From: Salinarimonas chemoclinalis
Lineage (GTDB): Bacteria; Pseudomonadota; Alphaproteobacteria; Rhizobiales; Beijerinckiaceae
Direction of reading: 5' to 3'
DNA length: 64,000 bases
Assembly (NCBI RefSeq): GCF_041514305.1
Contig: NZ_JBGMWH010000012.1
Span: forward strand, 45,077 to 109,076
The notes beneath the pieces are model-generated. The model saw nothing but the letters and a program-made list of their open reading frames with translations. It searched no databases and was not told the DNA's origin. Position numbers and translations under genes: made by a program. Position 1 is the stretch's first letter; each line of letters starts with the position of its first letter. Of the stretch, positions 18,807 to 26,801 are shown in pieces.

Positions 18807-20003
18807 ATGCCGCAAGACACGTCTCCCCCGCAGGGCTGGGAAGAGCCGAAGGCGACCGCCGTGCTCGTGCTCGAGGACGGGACCGTGCTCGAGGGCCACG
18901 GCATCGGCGCCGTCGGCGAGGCCGCCGGCGAGGTGTGCTTCAACACGGCGATGACCGGCTACCAGGAGATCCTGACGGACCCCTCCTACGCCGGGCAGAT
19001 CATCACCTTCACCTTCCCCCACATCGGCAACGTCGGCGTCAACGACGAGGACACCGAGACGATCAACGCCGCCGCCTCCTCGGGCGTGCGCGGCGTCGTC
19101 ATGGCCGCGCCGATCACCGATCCGTCGAGCTGGCGCGCGACCCGCGACCTCGACGCCTGGCTGAAGGCGCGCGGCATCGCCGGCATCACCGGCGTCGACA
19201 CCCGCGCGCTCACCGCGCTGATCCGCGATCGGGGCATGCCCAACGCCATCATCGCGCACGACCCGGCGGGCGCCTTCGACCTCGACGCCCTGAAGGCGCG
19301 CGCAGGCGCCCTGCCCTCCATGGCGGGGCTCGACCTCGTGCCGCTCGTCGCCGCCACGCAGCGCTACGAGTGGGACGAGACGACCTGGGAGCTCGGCCGC
19401 GGCTACGGTCGGCGCGGGGAGGCGCTCCACCATGTCGTCGCGATCGACTACGGCGTGAAGCGCAACATCCTGCGCCTCCTCGCGGACGCCGGCTGCCGGG
19501 TCACCGTCGTGCCCTCGACGGCGACCGCCGAGGACATCCTGGCCCTCGCGCCGGACGGCGTCTTCCTCTCGAACGGCCCCGGCGACCCGGCGGCGACGGG
19601 GGAATACGCCGTGCCGACGATCCGCGCGATCCTGGAGAAGAAGATCCCCACCTTCGGCATCTGCCTCGGCCACCAGATGCTCGGGCTCGCCGTCGGCGCC
19701 AAGACCAGGAAGATGATGCAGGGCCATCACGGGGCGAATCACCCGGTGAAGGACAGGACCACCGGCAAGGTCGAGATCGTGTCGATGAACCACGGCTTCG
19801 CGGTCGACACGGACACGCTGCCGGCGGGCGTCGAGGAGACGCACGTCTCGCTCTTCGACGGCTCGAACTGCGGCATCGCGCTCACCGACGCCCCGGCGTT
19901 CTCGGTCCAATACCACCCGGAAGCCTCGCCCGGCCCGCACGACAGCCACTACCTCTTCGACCGGTTCGTGTCCCTGATGCGCGCGCAGGCGCCGGCCGCC
20001 TGA
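18807..20003 (+). CDS. carA: Carbamoyl-phosphate synthase small subunit (glutaminase)
   Basis: A 398-residue subunit that hydrolyses glutamine and passes ammonia to CarB for carbamoyl phosphate used in arginine and pyrimidine synthesis. The N-terminal CPSase domain has FNTAMTGYQEILTDPSYAGQI. The class I glutaminase domain has the nucleophile C286 in FGICLGHQML and the H/E of YHPEASPGP. ATG at 18807 is preferred over an in-frame ATG at 18738, because the sequence before 18807 does not resemble CarA and an AGAGAAC Shine-Dalgarno-like site precedes 18807. carB is not adjacent. Confidence 0.95.
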   Translation: MPQDTSPPQGWEEPKATAVLVLEDGTVLEGHGIGAVGEAAGEVCFNTAMTGYQEILTDPSYAGQIITFTFPHIGNVGVNDEDTETINAAASSGVRGVVMAAPITDPSSWRATRDLDAWLKARGIAGITGVDTRALTALIRDRGMPNAIIAHDPAGAFDLDALKARAGALPSMAGLDLVPLVAATQRYEWDETTWELGRGYGRRGEALHHVVAIDYGVKRNILRLLADAGCRVTVVPSTATAEDILALAPDGVFLSNGPGDPAATGEYAVPTIRAILEKKIPTFGICLGHQMLGLAVGAKTRKMMQGHHGANHPVKDRTTGKVEIVSMNHGFAVDTDTLPAGVEETHVSLFDGSNCGIALTDAPAFSVQYHPEASPGPHDSHYLFDRFVSLMRAQAPAA

Positions 20004-20092
20004 ATTCCGCCGCGTTAACCATCTGTTTACCATGACGGATCACCGTTGCGCCGACGCCCCCGGCAGGGGGCTCGGCCACGAGGAGATGTGTC

Positions 20093-20443
20093 ATGCGTGC
20101 GGGCCCCCTGATCAGAGCGATGCTCGTCGTCCTCGTGGGCGGCACCATGGTGGTCGGCTTCGCGCGCGCGCAGGGCGACGCGGGCGACATCGCGCGCGGC
20201 GAGCGCATCCTCGCGCAGAACTGCGCCACCTGCCACGCCATCGCCCCGACCGGCGAGAGCCCGCACCCGTCGGCCCCGCCCTTCCGCACCCTGTCGGAGA
20301 ACTATCCCGTCGAGGCGCTGGAGGAGGCGCTGGGCGAGGGCATCCTCGTCGTCCACGACGGCGTCGTGCAGATGCCGCAATTCGTGTTCTCGCCCGAGGA
20401 CGTCGGCGACATCATCGCCTACCTCAGTTCGGTCCAGCCCTAG
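20093..20443 (+). CDS. Periplasmic class I c-type cytochrome
   Basis: A 116-residue protein with an N-terminal signal peptide (about 1-26, ending GFARA), a single heme c site C44-A-T-C47-H48 and a likely axial ligand M94 in VQMPQF. It is an exported electron carrier of unknown partner. Heme attachment would depend on the Ccm system encoded at 48.9-53.2 kb. ATG at 20093 follows GAGGAGAT. Confidence 0.92.
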   Translation: MRAGPLIRAMLVVLVGGTMVVGFARAQGDAGDIARGERILAQNCATCHAIAPTGESPHPSAPPFRTLSENYPVEALEEALGEGILVVHDGVVQMPQFVFSPEDVGDIIAYLSSVQP

Positions 20444-20517
20444 GCGATCCGCCCGTCACCTGCGGCTCTCGACGAGCTGCGACAGGAGAGGTGGGCGGAG
20501 GACGCCGGCGACAACTG

Positions 20518-20714
20518 TCCTTCCCTGTAGGGGAAGGTGGATCGACGCCGAAGGCGACGAGACGGATGGGGCGCGCGGCACGCGCGTTCGGCGAAGCCGA
20601 GTTGCGACGGCGGCAGCGGAGACCGAGGCTTCCGCTTCGCGGAACGCGTCGCTTTCGCGCCGCGCCCCATCCGTCACCGGCTACGCCTGCGACACCTTCC
20701 CCTACAGGGAAGGA
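20518..20714. repeat. 197-bp inverted-repeat (MITE-like) element
   Basis: The gap from 20444 to 20780 has no gene. It holds a long imperfect palindrome. A perfect 22-base pair of arms lies at 20518-20539 and 20693-20714, and an inner perfect 15-base pair at 20561-20575 and 20661-20675. The outer arm is also a small hairpin in itself (TTCCC-TGTA-GGGAA). There is no transposase and no clear target-site duplication. Confidence 0.85.
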
Positions 20715-20780
20715 GAGTGCCCGCACCAATCCTGGAGAGTGCCCGGCAGTCGAGACGAAGTGCCGGAGATGCGGGCATCG

Positions 20781-21776
20781 TCAGCCGGAGGGCTGCGGGG
20801 CGCCCGTCGGCGGGGGCCCGAGCGTCGCGGGGTCGCTCTCGCTGCGCCCGACGAGGGCGAGCTGGCGCTCGATCTCGCGCTTGAGCGCGTCCTTGATCGG
20901 GTCTACCGCCTCGAACAGCGCCGGCGCCTCGAAGAACTCCAGCACGCGGAAGGCGTGCACCGGCGGGCGCAGCATGATCTGCGGGCAGGCGAGCTTGAGC
21001 TTCGCCTGGACGATCGCCTCCTGCATGATCTCGACGGCGCCGAAGGAGACGTCGATCCCGCTGACGAGCCGGGAGGGGTCGAGCGCCGGGCCGGCGGCGA
21101 CGTCGACGGCGACGATCACGTCCGCCTTGCCGATGAGGTTGTCGAAGGGCAGCGGGTTCACCGCCCCGCCGTCGATGAGGGTCCGCCCCTCGAAGGCGAC
21201 CGGCTTGAACAGGCCGGGGATCGCCATCGACCCCGCCACAGCGGGCACCAACCGCCCGCTCGCGTAGGTCACCTCCGAGCGGGCGAAGAAGTCGCAGGCC
21301 ACCGCCTGGAAGGGGATCTCCAGATCCTCGATCCGCGCGGGCACGCCGCCGGGCCAGAAGGCGTCGAGGATCTTCTCGCCGTCGAGCAGCAGCGGGTTGC
21401 CGAGGCCGTTGAAGACGTCGACGAGCCTCCCGACCCGCGCCTCCATCAGCCGCGCCATCACCCGCGCCCGGTCCTCCATCGCGTCGAGCGCGTGCTGGCG
21501 CAGCGCGCGCGCCGGGATGCCGGCGCAGTACGCGGCGCCGACGACGGCGCCCATCGAGCAGCCGACCACCGCGGCGGGGCGGATGCCGAGCTCGTCGAAC
21601 GCCTCGAGCACGACGATGTGCGCGAGCCCGCGCGCGCCGCCGGATCCCAGCGCGAGCCCGACCGTCGGGCCGCCGTTACGCGGCACGAGCCGCCCGACCC
21701 GCTCGCGCGGCGTGAATGCGGCGCGGCGGCGGGCGGCCTGGGCGCGCGTCGGTCGAAGGTCGCCGTGACGGCTCAC
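20781..21776 (-). CDS. Patatin-like phospholipase
   Basis: A 331-residue serine lipid acyl hydrolase. Visible are the oxyanion motif GSGGARG (residues 44-50), the nucleophile elbow G72-C-S74-M-G76 and the catalytic D202-G-G. The chosen start is GTG at 21776, which overlaps the TGA of the upstream hydrolase (GTGA), so translation is probably coupled. No membrane helix or signal peptide is seen. The bacterial RssA/YchK-like size and layout fit a cytosolic or peripheral enzyme. The lipid substrate is unknown. Confidence 0.9.
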   Translation of the reverse strand: MSRHGDLRPTRAQAARRRAAFTPRERVGRLVPRNGGPTVGLALGSGGARGLAHIVVLEAFDELGIRPAAVVGCSMGAVVGAAYCAGIPARALRQHALDAMEDRARVMARLMEARVGRLVDVFNGLGNPLLLDGEKILDAFWPGGVPARIEDLEIPFQAVACDFFARSEVTYASGRLVPAVAGSMAIPGLFKPVAFEGRTLIDGGAVNPLPFDNLIGKADVIVAVDVAAGPALDPSRLVSGIDVSFGAVEIMQEAIVQAKLKLACPQIMLRPPVHAFRVLEFFEAPALFEAVDPIKDALKREIERQLALVGRSESDPATLGPPPTGAPQPSG

Positions 21777-22681
21777 GCGGGCGTCTCCAGGAGGCCGCGG
21801 ATCACCCCGAGCGTGCCGGCGGGGTCCTCCTCGGCGACGAAGTGCCCGGCCTCGACCTGCCGGCCCGTCGCGCCGGGCGCGAAGCTCGCGCGCCAGACGT
21901 CGAGCGGCGTCGGCCCGCCCTCGTCGCGGCCGGTGAGGAAGAACGTGCCCCAGGCGAGCGCCACGGGGCAGGCGATGGTGCGCCCGGCCGCCTGGTCCGC
22001 CTCGTCCGCCGCACGGTCGAGCGTCGCGCCGGCGCGGTAGTCCTCGCACATGGCGTGGATGCGCGAGGGCTCGTTCGCGCCCTTGCGATAGGCGTCCAGC
22101 GCGCGGGGGTCGAAGGGAGCGAGGGATCCCTCGCGAGTCCAGCCGGCCATCAGCTTGTCGAAGAACGCCGCGGGGTTCCTGCCGATCGCCTCTTCCGGCT
22201 CGGGTGCGGGGCGGGCGAGGAACTCCCAATGGGCCGCGGGGAAGCGCCCGGCGTCGATCTCGCGCCAGACGTGGACCGTCGGCAGGATGTCGAGCATGCC
22301 CAGATGCGACAGCCGCCCGGGTTGGTCGAGCGCCAGCCGGTAGCCGACCCGCGCGCCGCGGTCGTGGCCGACGAGGGCGAAGCGCGCGAAGCCGAAGTCG
22401 GACATGATCCGCACGGCGTCGCGCCCCATCGCGGCCTTGGAATAGGTCACGTGGCGCGCGTCGCCCGCGGGCGCGCTCGACCAGCCGTAGCCGCGCAGGT
22501 CCATCAGGACGACCGTGTGCGTGCGCGCCAGCTCCGGCGCCACGCGGTGCCACATGACGTGCGTCTGCGGGAAGCCGTGGAGCAGCAGCACCGGCGGCCC
22601 CTCCCCGCCCTTGCGCACGAAGGCGCGGCCGACCTCGGTGTCGAGCCAGTGCGAGGTGAAGCCTGGGAACAGGTCCGACAT
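21773..22681 (-). CDS. Alpha/beta hydrolase, haloacetate (fluoroacetate) dehalogenase-like
   Basis: A 302-residue alpha/beta hydrolase. The nucleophile elbow is GHDRGAR with D107, and the residues that bind and defluorinate fluoroacetate in characterised dehalogenases appear conserved: R108, R111, H151, W152, Y215, D131 and H280. The flanking sequences LLLHGFPQTHVMWHRVAP, MCEDYRAGA and TPLDVWR also match that family closely. It would act on a haloacetate carbon-halogen bond, releasing glycolate. The natural substrate is inferred. It is co-translated with the patatin gene. Confidence 0.8.
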   Translation of the reverse strand: MSDLFPGFTSHWLDTEVGRAFVRKGGEGPPVLLLHGFPQTHVMWHRVAPELARTHTVVLMDLRGYGWSSAPAGDARHVTYSKAAMGRDAVRIMSDFGFARFALVGHDRGARVGYRLALDQPGRLSHLGMLDILPTVHVWREIDAGRFPAAHWEFLARPAPEPEEAIGRNPAAFFDKLMAGWTREGSLAPFDPRALDAYRKGANEPSRIHAMCEDYRAGATLDRAADEADQAAGRTIACPVALAWGTFFLTGRDEGGPTPLDVWRASFAPGATGRQVEAGHFVAEEDPAGTLGVIRGLLETPA

Positions 22682-22718
22682 GCGCGCGCCTCCGGGCTTG
22701 CGTCCTTGGTGTCGTACC

Positions 22719-23975
22719 CTAACGCGCGAGCGCCCGCCAACCGATATCCCGCCGGCAGAATCCCTGCGGCCAGTCGATGGCGTCGACGCCCGCGTAGGCC
22801 CGCGCGCGCGCCTCGGCGACGTCGGCACCGAGGCCGACGACGGAGAGCACCCGCCCGCCGCTCGCCAGCACGCGATCCCCGTCCCGCCGCGTCCCGGCAT
22901 GGAAGACCCGCACGCCCGGCAGCGCCGCGGCGGCGTCGAGCCCGCGGATCTCGCTGCCCGTCTCGACCGCGCCGGGATAGCCGCGCGCGGCGAGCGTGAC
23001 CACGAGCGCCGCCTCGTCCCGCCAGCCGAGCGAGACCTCGGACAGGCGCCCCTCGCAGGCGGCGAGCATGGCGGCGAGGAGATCGCCCTCGAGCCGCGGC
23101 ATCAGCGCCTGCGCCTCCGGATCGCCGAAGCGCACGTTGTACTCGACGAGCTTCGGGCCGTCGGTCCCGATCATCAGGCCGGCGTAGAGCACGCCGACGA
23201 AGGGCGTGCCGCGGGCGCGCAGGGCGGCGAGCGTCGGCTCGACGATCTCGGCCATGGCGCGGGCCTGGAGCTCGGGCGTCAGCACCGGCGCGGGGGAATA
23301 GGCGCCCATGCCCCCGGTGTTGGGACCGACGTCGCCGTCGAAGGCGCGCTTGTGGTCCTGCGCGGAGGCGAGCGGCAGGGCGGTCGTGCCGTCGCACAGG
23401 GCGAACAGGCTCACCTCCTCGCCCTCGAGGAAGTCCTCGATCACGAGCGCGTCGCCCGGCCCCGCGAGCATGGCGCGCACCGCCTCCTCGGCCTGGGCGG
23501 TGGTCTCGGCGACGACGACGCCCTTGCCGGCGGCGAGGCCGTCGTACTTCACGACGATCGGCGCGCCGCGCTCGCGCACCCGGGCGAGCGCCGCCTCGGC
23601 GGCGTCGAATCGGGCCCAGGCCGCCGTGGGCGCGCCGGTCTCGTCGCAGATCGCCTTGGTGAAGGCCTTCGAGCCCTCCAGCCGGGCGGCCTCCCGCGTC
23701 GGCCCGAACGCCGTGATCTCGGCGGCGGCGAGGTCGTCGACGAGCCCGGCGACGAGCGGCGCCTCGTTGCCCACGACGACGAGGCCGATGGCCGCGGCGC
23801 GGCAGAAGGCGATCACGGCGGCGTGGTCTGCGACGTCGAGCCCGACGTTCGTCGCCACCTCCGCCGTTCCCGCGTTGCCGGGCGCGCAGAAGAGCGTATC
23901 GCAGAGCGGGCTCTGCACGAGCTTCCAGGCGAGCGCGTGCTCGCGCCCGCCCGATCCGATGAGGAGGACGTTCAT
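22719..23975 (-). CDS. purD: Phosphoribosylamine-glycine ligase (GAR synthetase)
   Basis: A 418-residue ATP-grasp ligase for the second step of purine synthesis. Signatures are MNVLLIGSGGREHALAWK, GNEAPLVAGLVDDL, the ATP-grasp loop PIVVKYDGLAAGKGVVV, the DHKRAFDGDVGPNTGGMG motif, and VEYNVRFGDPEAQ. It is full length. It is transcribed toward the hydrolase/patatin pair with a 37-base gap, so read-through is possible. Confidence 0.97.
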   Translation of the reverse strand: MNVLLIGSGGREHALAWKLVQSPLCDTLFCAPGNAGTAEVATNVGLDVADHAAVIAFCRAAAIGLVVVGNEAPLVAGLVDDLAAAEITAFGPTREAARLEGSKAFTKAICDETGAPTAAWARFDAAEAALARVRERGAPIVVKYDGLAAGKGVVVAETTAQAEEAVRAMLAGPGDALVIEDFLEGEEVSLFALCDGTTALPLASAQDHKRAFDGDVGPNTGGMGAYSPAPVLTPELQARAMAEIVEPTLAALRARGTPFVGVLYAGLMIGTDGPKLVEYNVRFGDPEAQALMPRLEGDLLAAMLAACEGRLSEVSLGWRDEAALVVTLAARGYPGAVETGSEIRGLDAAAALPGVRVFHAGTRRDGDRVLASGGRVLSVVGLGADVAEARARAYAGVDAIDWPQGFCRRDIGWRALAR

Positions 23976-24071
23976 GGCGCCTCGTCTAGCGCAGGGCGCG
24001 GCGGGCGTCCATGCTCCGCTCCCGCCGCGGGACGATCGGCGGCGAAGCCGGCGCGCCCGAGAGGCCGCGCC

Positions 24072-25124
24072 TCAGTAGATCAGCTCTTCCTCGGCCCGGT
24101 TCTTGGAGATCATGATGTCGCCCTTGTCGGCGAGTTCCTTGGCGAGGTTGACCATCGCGAGCTGGGCCTCGTCGACGTCCTTGATGCGGATCGGCCCGAG
24201 CGACTCCATCTCCTCGTTGAGGTTCTTGGCGGCGCGGCTCGACATGTTGCCCATGAAGAAGGTCCGCACCGGCTCCGGCGAGCCCTTGAGCGCCTTGCAC
24301 AGGATCTGCTTGTCGACCTGGCGGATCAGCGTCTGGGCGGAGGCGGGATCGAGCTTCGTCAGGTCCTCGAAGGTGAACATCAGTTGGCGGATGCGCTTTG
24401 CCGCCTCGCGGTTGAGGTCGTCGAGCGCCGAGAGGAAGCGCGTCTCGGTCTGGCGGTCGAAGGCGTTGAACACCTCCGCCATGGCCTCGTGGGCGTCGCG
24501 CTTGGCCGTCTGCGCGACGGCGCCGACGAATTCGAGGCGCAGCGTCTCCTCGATGTGGTGGAGCGCCTCCTTCTGCACGGTCTCGAGCTTGAGCATGCGG
24601 TTGACGACGTCGAGCGCGAAGTCGTCGGGCAGCATGGTGAGCACCCGCGCGGCGTGGTCGGGCCGCACGCGCGAGAGAATCACGGCGACCGTCTGCGGAT
24701 ATTCCGAGCGCAGGTAGTTGGCCAGGATCTCCGCGTCGATCTGCGAGAGACGCGTCCAGATGCGCTTGCCCGAGGTGTTGTAGATCTCGGCCATGATGAT
24801 GGCCACCTGGTCGGGCGGGAAGACCTTCATCAGGAGCTGCTCGGTGCGCTCCACCGAGCCCGAGACGCTCGAGTTCGACAGCCGCTGGATGAAGTCGACG
24901 ATCAGTCGCTCCACCGTCGAGGCGTCGACCGTGCCGAGCTGCACCATGGCGTGGGAGACCGTGCGCACCTCCTCCTCGTCGAGCATCGCCCAGATCGGCT
25001 TGCCGTGCTGCTCGCCCAGCAGCAGCAGGAAGAGCGCGGCGCGCTGGGGTCCCGGCAGGCTGTCGAACTCGTCGCTGGCGGCGAGCGCGGCGGTCGCGGC
25101 GGCGGTGATGGCGGAGGCGGCCAT
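24072..25124 (-). CDS. fliG: Flagellar motor switch protein FliG
   Basis: A 350-residue cytoplasmic C-ring protein that links MotA/stator torque to the MS ring. Visible are the N-terminal FliF-binding domain (LPGPQRAALFLLLLGEQHG), the middle EHPQT-type motif (SEYPQTVAVILSRVRPDHAARVL) and the C-terminal torque domain (LMFTFEDLTKLDPASAQTLIRQVD). The start at 25124 is chosen by homology, as the Shine-Dalgarno is weak. It stands apart from other switch genes (fliM, fliN), divergent from flgE. Confidence 0.95.
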   Translation of the reverse strand: MAASAITAAATAALAASDEFDSLPGPQRAALFLLLLGEQHGKPIWAMLDEEEVRTVSHAMVQLGTVDASTVERLIVDFIQRLSNSSVSGSVERTEQLLMKVFPPDQVAIIMAEIYNTSGKRIWTRLSQIDAEILANYLRSEYPQTVAVILSRVRPDHAARVLTMLPDDFALDVVNRMLKLETVQKEALHHIEETLRLEFVGAVAQTAKRDAHEAMAEVFNAFDRQTETRFLSALDDLNREAAKRIRQLMFTFEDLTKLDPASAQTLIRQVDKQILCKALKGSPEPVRTFFMGNMSSRAAKNLNEEMESLGPIRIKDVDEAQLAMVNLAKELADKGDIMISKNRAEEELIY

Positions 25125-25234
25125 GGCGAGATGGTCCCGAAGCTCTCGTCGTCTCGTGCGGGATTCGCGATCGCGCACCCGTGCCGCCAGCACACACGCG
25201 CGAGCGTTAACGGAGAGTTAAGCCGCGGGCCGAA

Positions 25235-25253
25235 CCGGGCAGATCCTGCCGGG
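25235..25253. promoter_or_regulatory. Imperfect palindrome, candidate enhancer-binding site
   Basis: The sequence CCGGGCAGATCCTGCCGGG has a perfect GGCAG-ATC-CTGCC core. It lies about 75-90 bases upstream of the sigma-54 promoter of flgE, the usual distance for an activator of the NtrC class. FlbD-type ftr sites in Caulobacter are similar GGCA/TGCC palindromes. Assignment to FlbD is inference. Confidence 0.4.
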
Positions 25254-25327
25254 CGGGGGCGCGTCCCTTGCCGGGGGCGGGCTTCGGCCGATGTGCGAAA
25301 ACCCTTGCGGCGCAACGAATCTTCCCG

Positions 25328-25342
25328 TGGCACGCCGCTTGC
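25328..25342 (+). promoter_or_regulatory. Sigma-54 (-24/-12) promoter for flgE
   Basis: TGGCACGCCGCTTGC matches the RpoN consensus TGGCACG-N4-TTGC exactly. The GG (25329-25330) and GC (25341-25342) are 12 bases apart, as required. Transcription would start near 25353, giving a leader of about 50 bases before the flgE ATG at 25405. Confidence 0.8.
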
Positions 25343-25404
25343 GCCGCCGCGGCGAGTGGCGCTGCGTTCCGGCGTCGACGGGAAGCGAAGAGGGTAGATC
25401 GGTC

Positions 25405-26754
25405 ATGGGCAGCTTCGGATCCTTGCTGACCGCGGTGGCGGGCCTCAGGTCCCAGTCCTTCAGCATGCAGAACATCTCGGGCAACATCGCGAACTCCTCG
25501 ACGCCCGGCTTCAAGCGGGTGGACACGAGTTTCGTGGATCTCGTCCCCGAGCAGCCGATCACGCGGCAGGTCTCGGGCTCCGTGAACGCGTTCTCGCGCG
25601 CGACGAACACGCTCACGGGCTCGTACCTGCCGACGAACATCGACACCAACGTCGCGCTCAACGGCCAGGGCTTCTTCGTCGTGGGCCAGCCGCCGGTGAC
25701 GACGACGACGGTCGTGCGCCAGAGCCCGGAGCTCTACACGCGCCGCGGCGACTTCGAGCTCGACCGGCAGGGCTACATGGTCAACGGCGCAGGCTACGCG
25801 CTGCGCGGCACGATGCTAGATCGTACGACCGGCGCACCGCTGCCCAACCAGCAGGGCGGATTCATCCAGATCACCCAGGAGCTGCTCGGGCGGCTCGACC
25901 CGAACCCGACGTCGACGGTGAACTACCAGGCCTCGCTGCCGACGAACCCGGGCACGGTCACCGCCCAGGGTGGCGGCACGACCGAGATGGTTCCCGCCGC
26001 CGGGCCCGCGGCGATCACGGAGGCGCAGGAGACCGACTTCCTGAACTCGACGCTCCCCGGGGGCAGCGTCACGGTCTTCAACGCGGTGGGCGCGATCGGG
26101 AGCATGAACCTGCGCTGGGGGCGCCTGACCAACGATCCCGCGACCGGCAGCACCTGGGCGCTCTACTACGAATCCCGCTCCGGCGCGCCCACGGACACCT
26201 GGCGGCGCCTCGACACCGACGCCGTGTCCTTCAACAACGCCGGCGCGATGACCGGCCCGGCGGACGGCACGCTCTCGTCGGGCGGCGACGTCACGATCAA
26301 CAACGTCGTGTTCCAGCCCGTCGACATCAACATCCAGGGCGGCATGACGGTGAACGACACCGGCGGATCGGTGATCCCGAGCTTCATCGAGCAGAACGGC
26401 TTCGGCGTGGGCCGCTACGAGAGCGTGGCGATCTCCGAGGAGGGCGTCGTCTCGATCGCCTACAGCAACGGCCAGGTGCGCCCGGTGGCGGAGCTGTCGC
26501 TCGTCGGCTTCTTCGCGCCCAACGCCCTGCGCCGCGTGGACGGTGGCGCCTTCGAGGCCACCCGCGAATCCGGCGATCCCTCCGTCGCCTTCGCCCGCGG
26601 CACAGTGCTCGCGGGCGGCGTCGAGAGCTCCAACGTCGACATCTCCGAGGAATTCGCCAAGATGATCGTCACCCAGCAGGCCTACACGGCCAACACGCGG
26701 GTGATCTCGGCCTCGCAGGAGATGATCCGAGACGTGCTCAACGTCGTCCGGTGA
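25405..26754 (+). CDS. flgE: Flagellar hook protein FlgE
   Basis: A 449-residue subunit of the hook that joins the flagellar rod to the filament. The N-terminal rod/hook signature is SLLTAVAGLRSQSFSMQNIS followed by NIANSSTPGFKR. There is a central FlgE/FlgK-like D1 segment (LNGQGFFVV, YTRRGDFELDRQGYMVNGAGY), and the C-terminal helix is ESSNVDISEEFAKMIVTQQA then YTANTRVISASQEM. There is no cleavable signal, consistent with export by the flagellar type III system. ATG 25405 is chosen because MGSFGSLLTAVAG matches family starts. Expression is probably RpoN-dependent. Confidence 0.92.
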   Translation: MGSFGSLLTAVAGLRSQSFSMQNISGNIANSSTPGFKRVDTSFVDLVPEQPITRQVSGSVNAFSRATNTLTGSYLPTNIDTNVALNGQGFFVVGQPPVTTTTVVRQSPELYTRRGDFELDRQGYMVNGAGYALRGTMLDRTTGAPLPNQQGGFIQITQELLGRLDPNPTSTVNYQASLPTNPGTVTAQGGGTTEMVPAAGPAAITEAQETDFLNSTLPGGSVTVFNAVGAIGSMNLRWGRLTNDPATGSTWALYYESRSGAPTDTWRRLDTDAVSFNNAGAMTGPADGTLSSGGDVTINNVVFQPVDINIQGGMTVNDTGGSVIPSFIEQNGFGVGRYESVAISEEGVVSIAYSNGQVRPVAELSLVGFFAPNALRRVDGGAFEATRESGDPSVAFARGTVLAGGVESSNVDISEEFAKMIVTQQAYTANTRVISASQEMIRDVLNVVR

Positions 26755-26759
26755 CGACC

Positions 26760-26780
26760 GGCGCGGGCGGCGCCCGCGCC
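26760..26780. terminator. Stem-loop between convergent flgE and GDPD genes
   Basis: A 9-base perfect stem GGCGCGGGC/GCCCGCGCC with a three-base loop follows the flgE stop by about 5 bases. It has no T-run, so it is either a weak bidirectional terminator or an mRNA 3'-end stabiliser. Confidence 0.35.
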
Positions 26781-26801
26781 ACGGACCCGCCGCCGCGTCC
26801 G

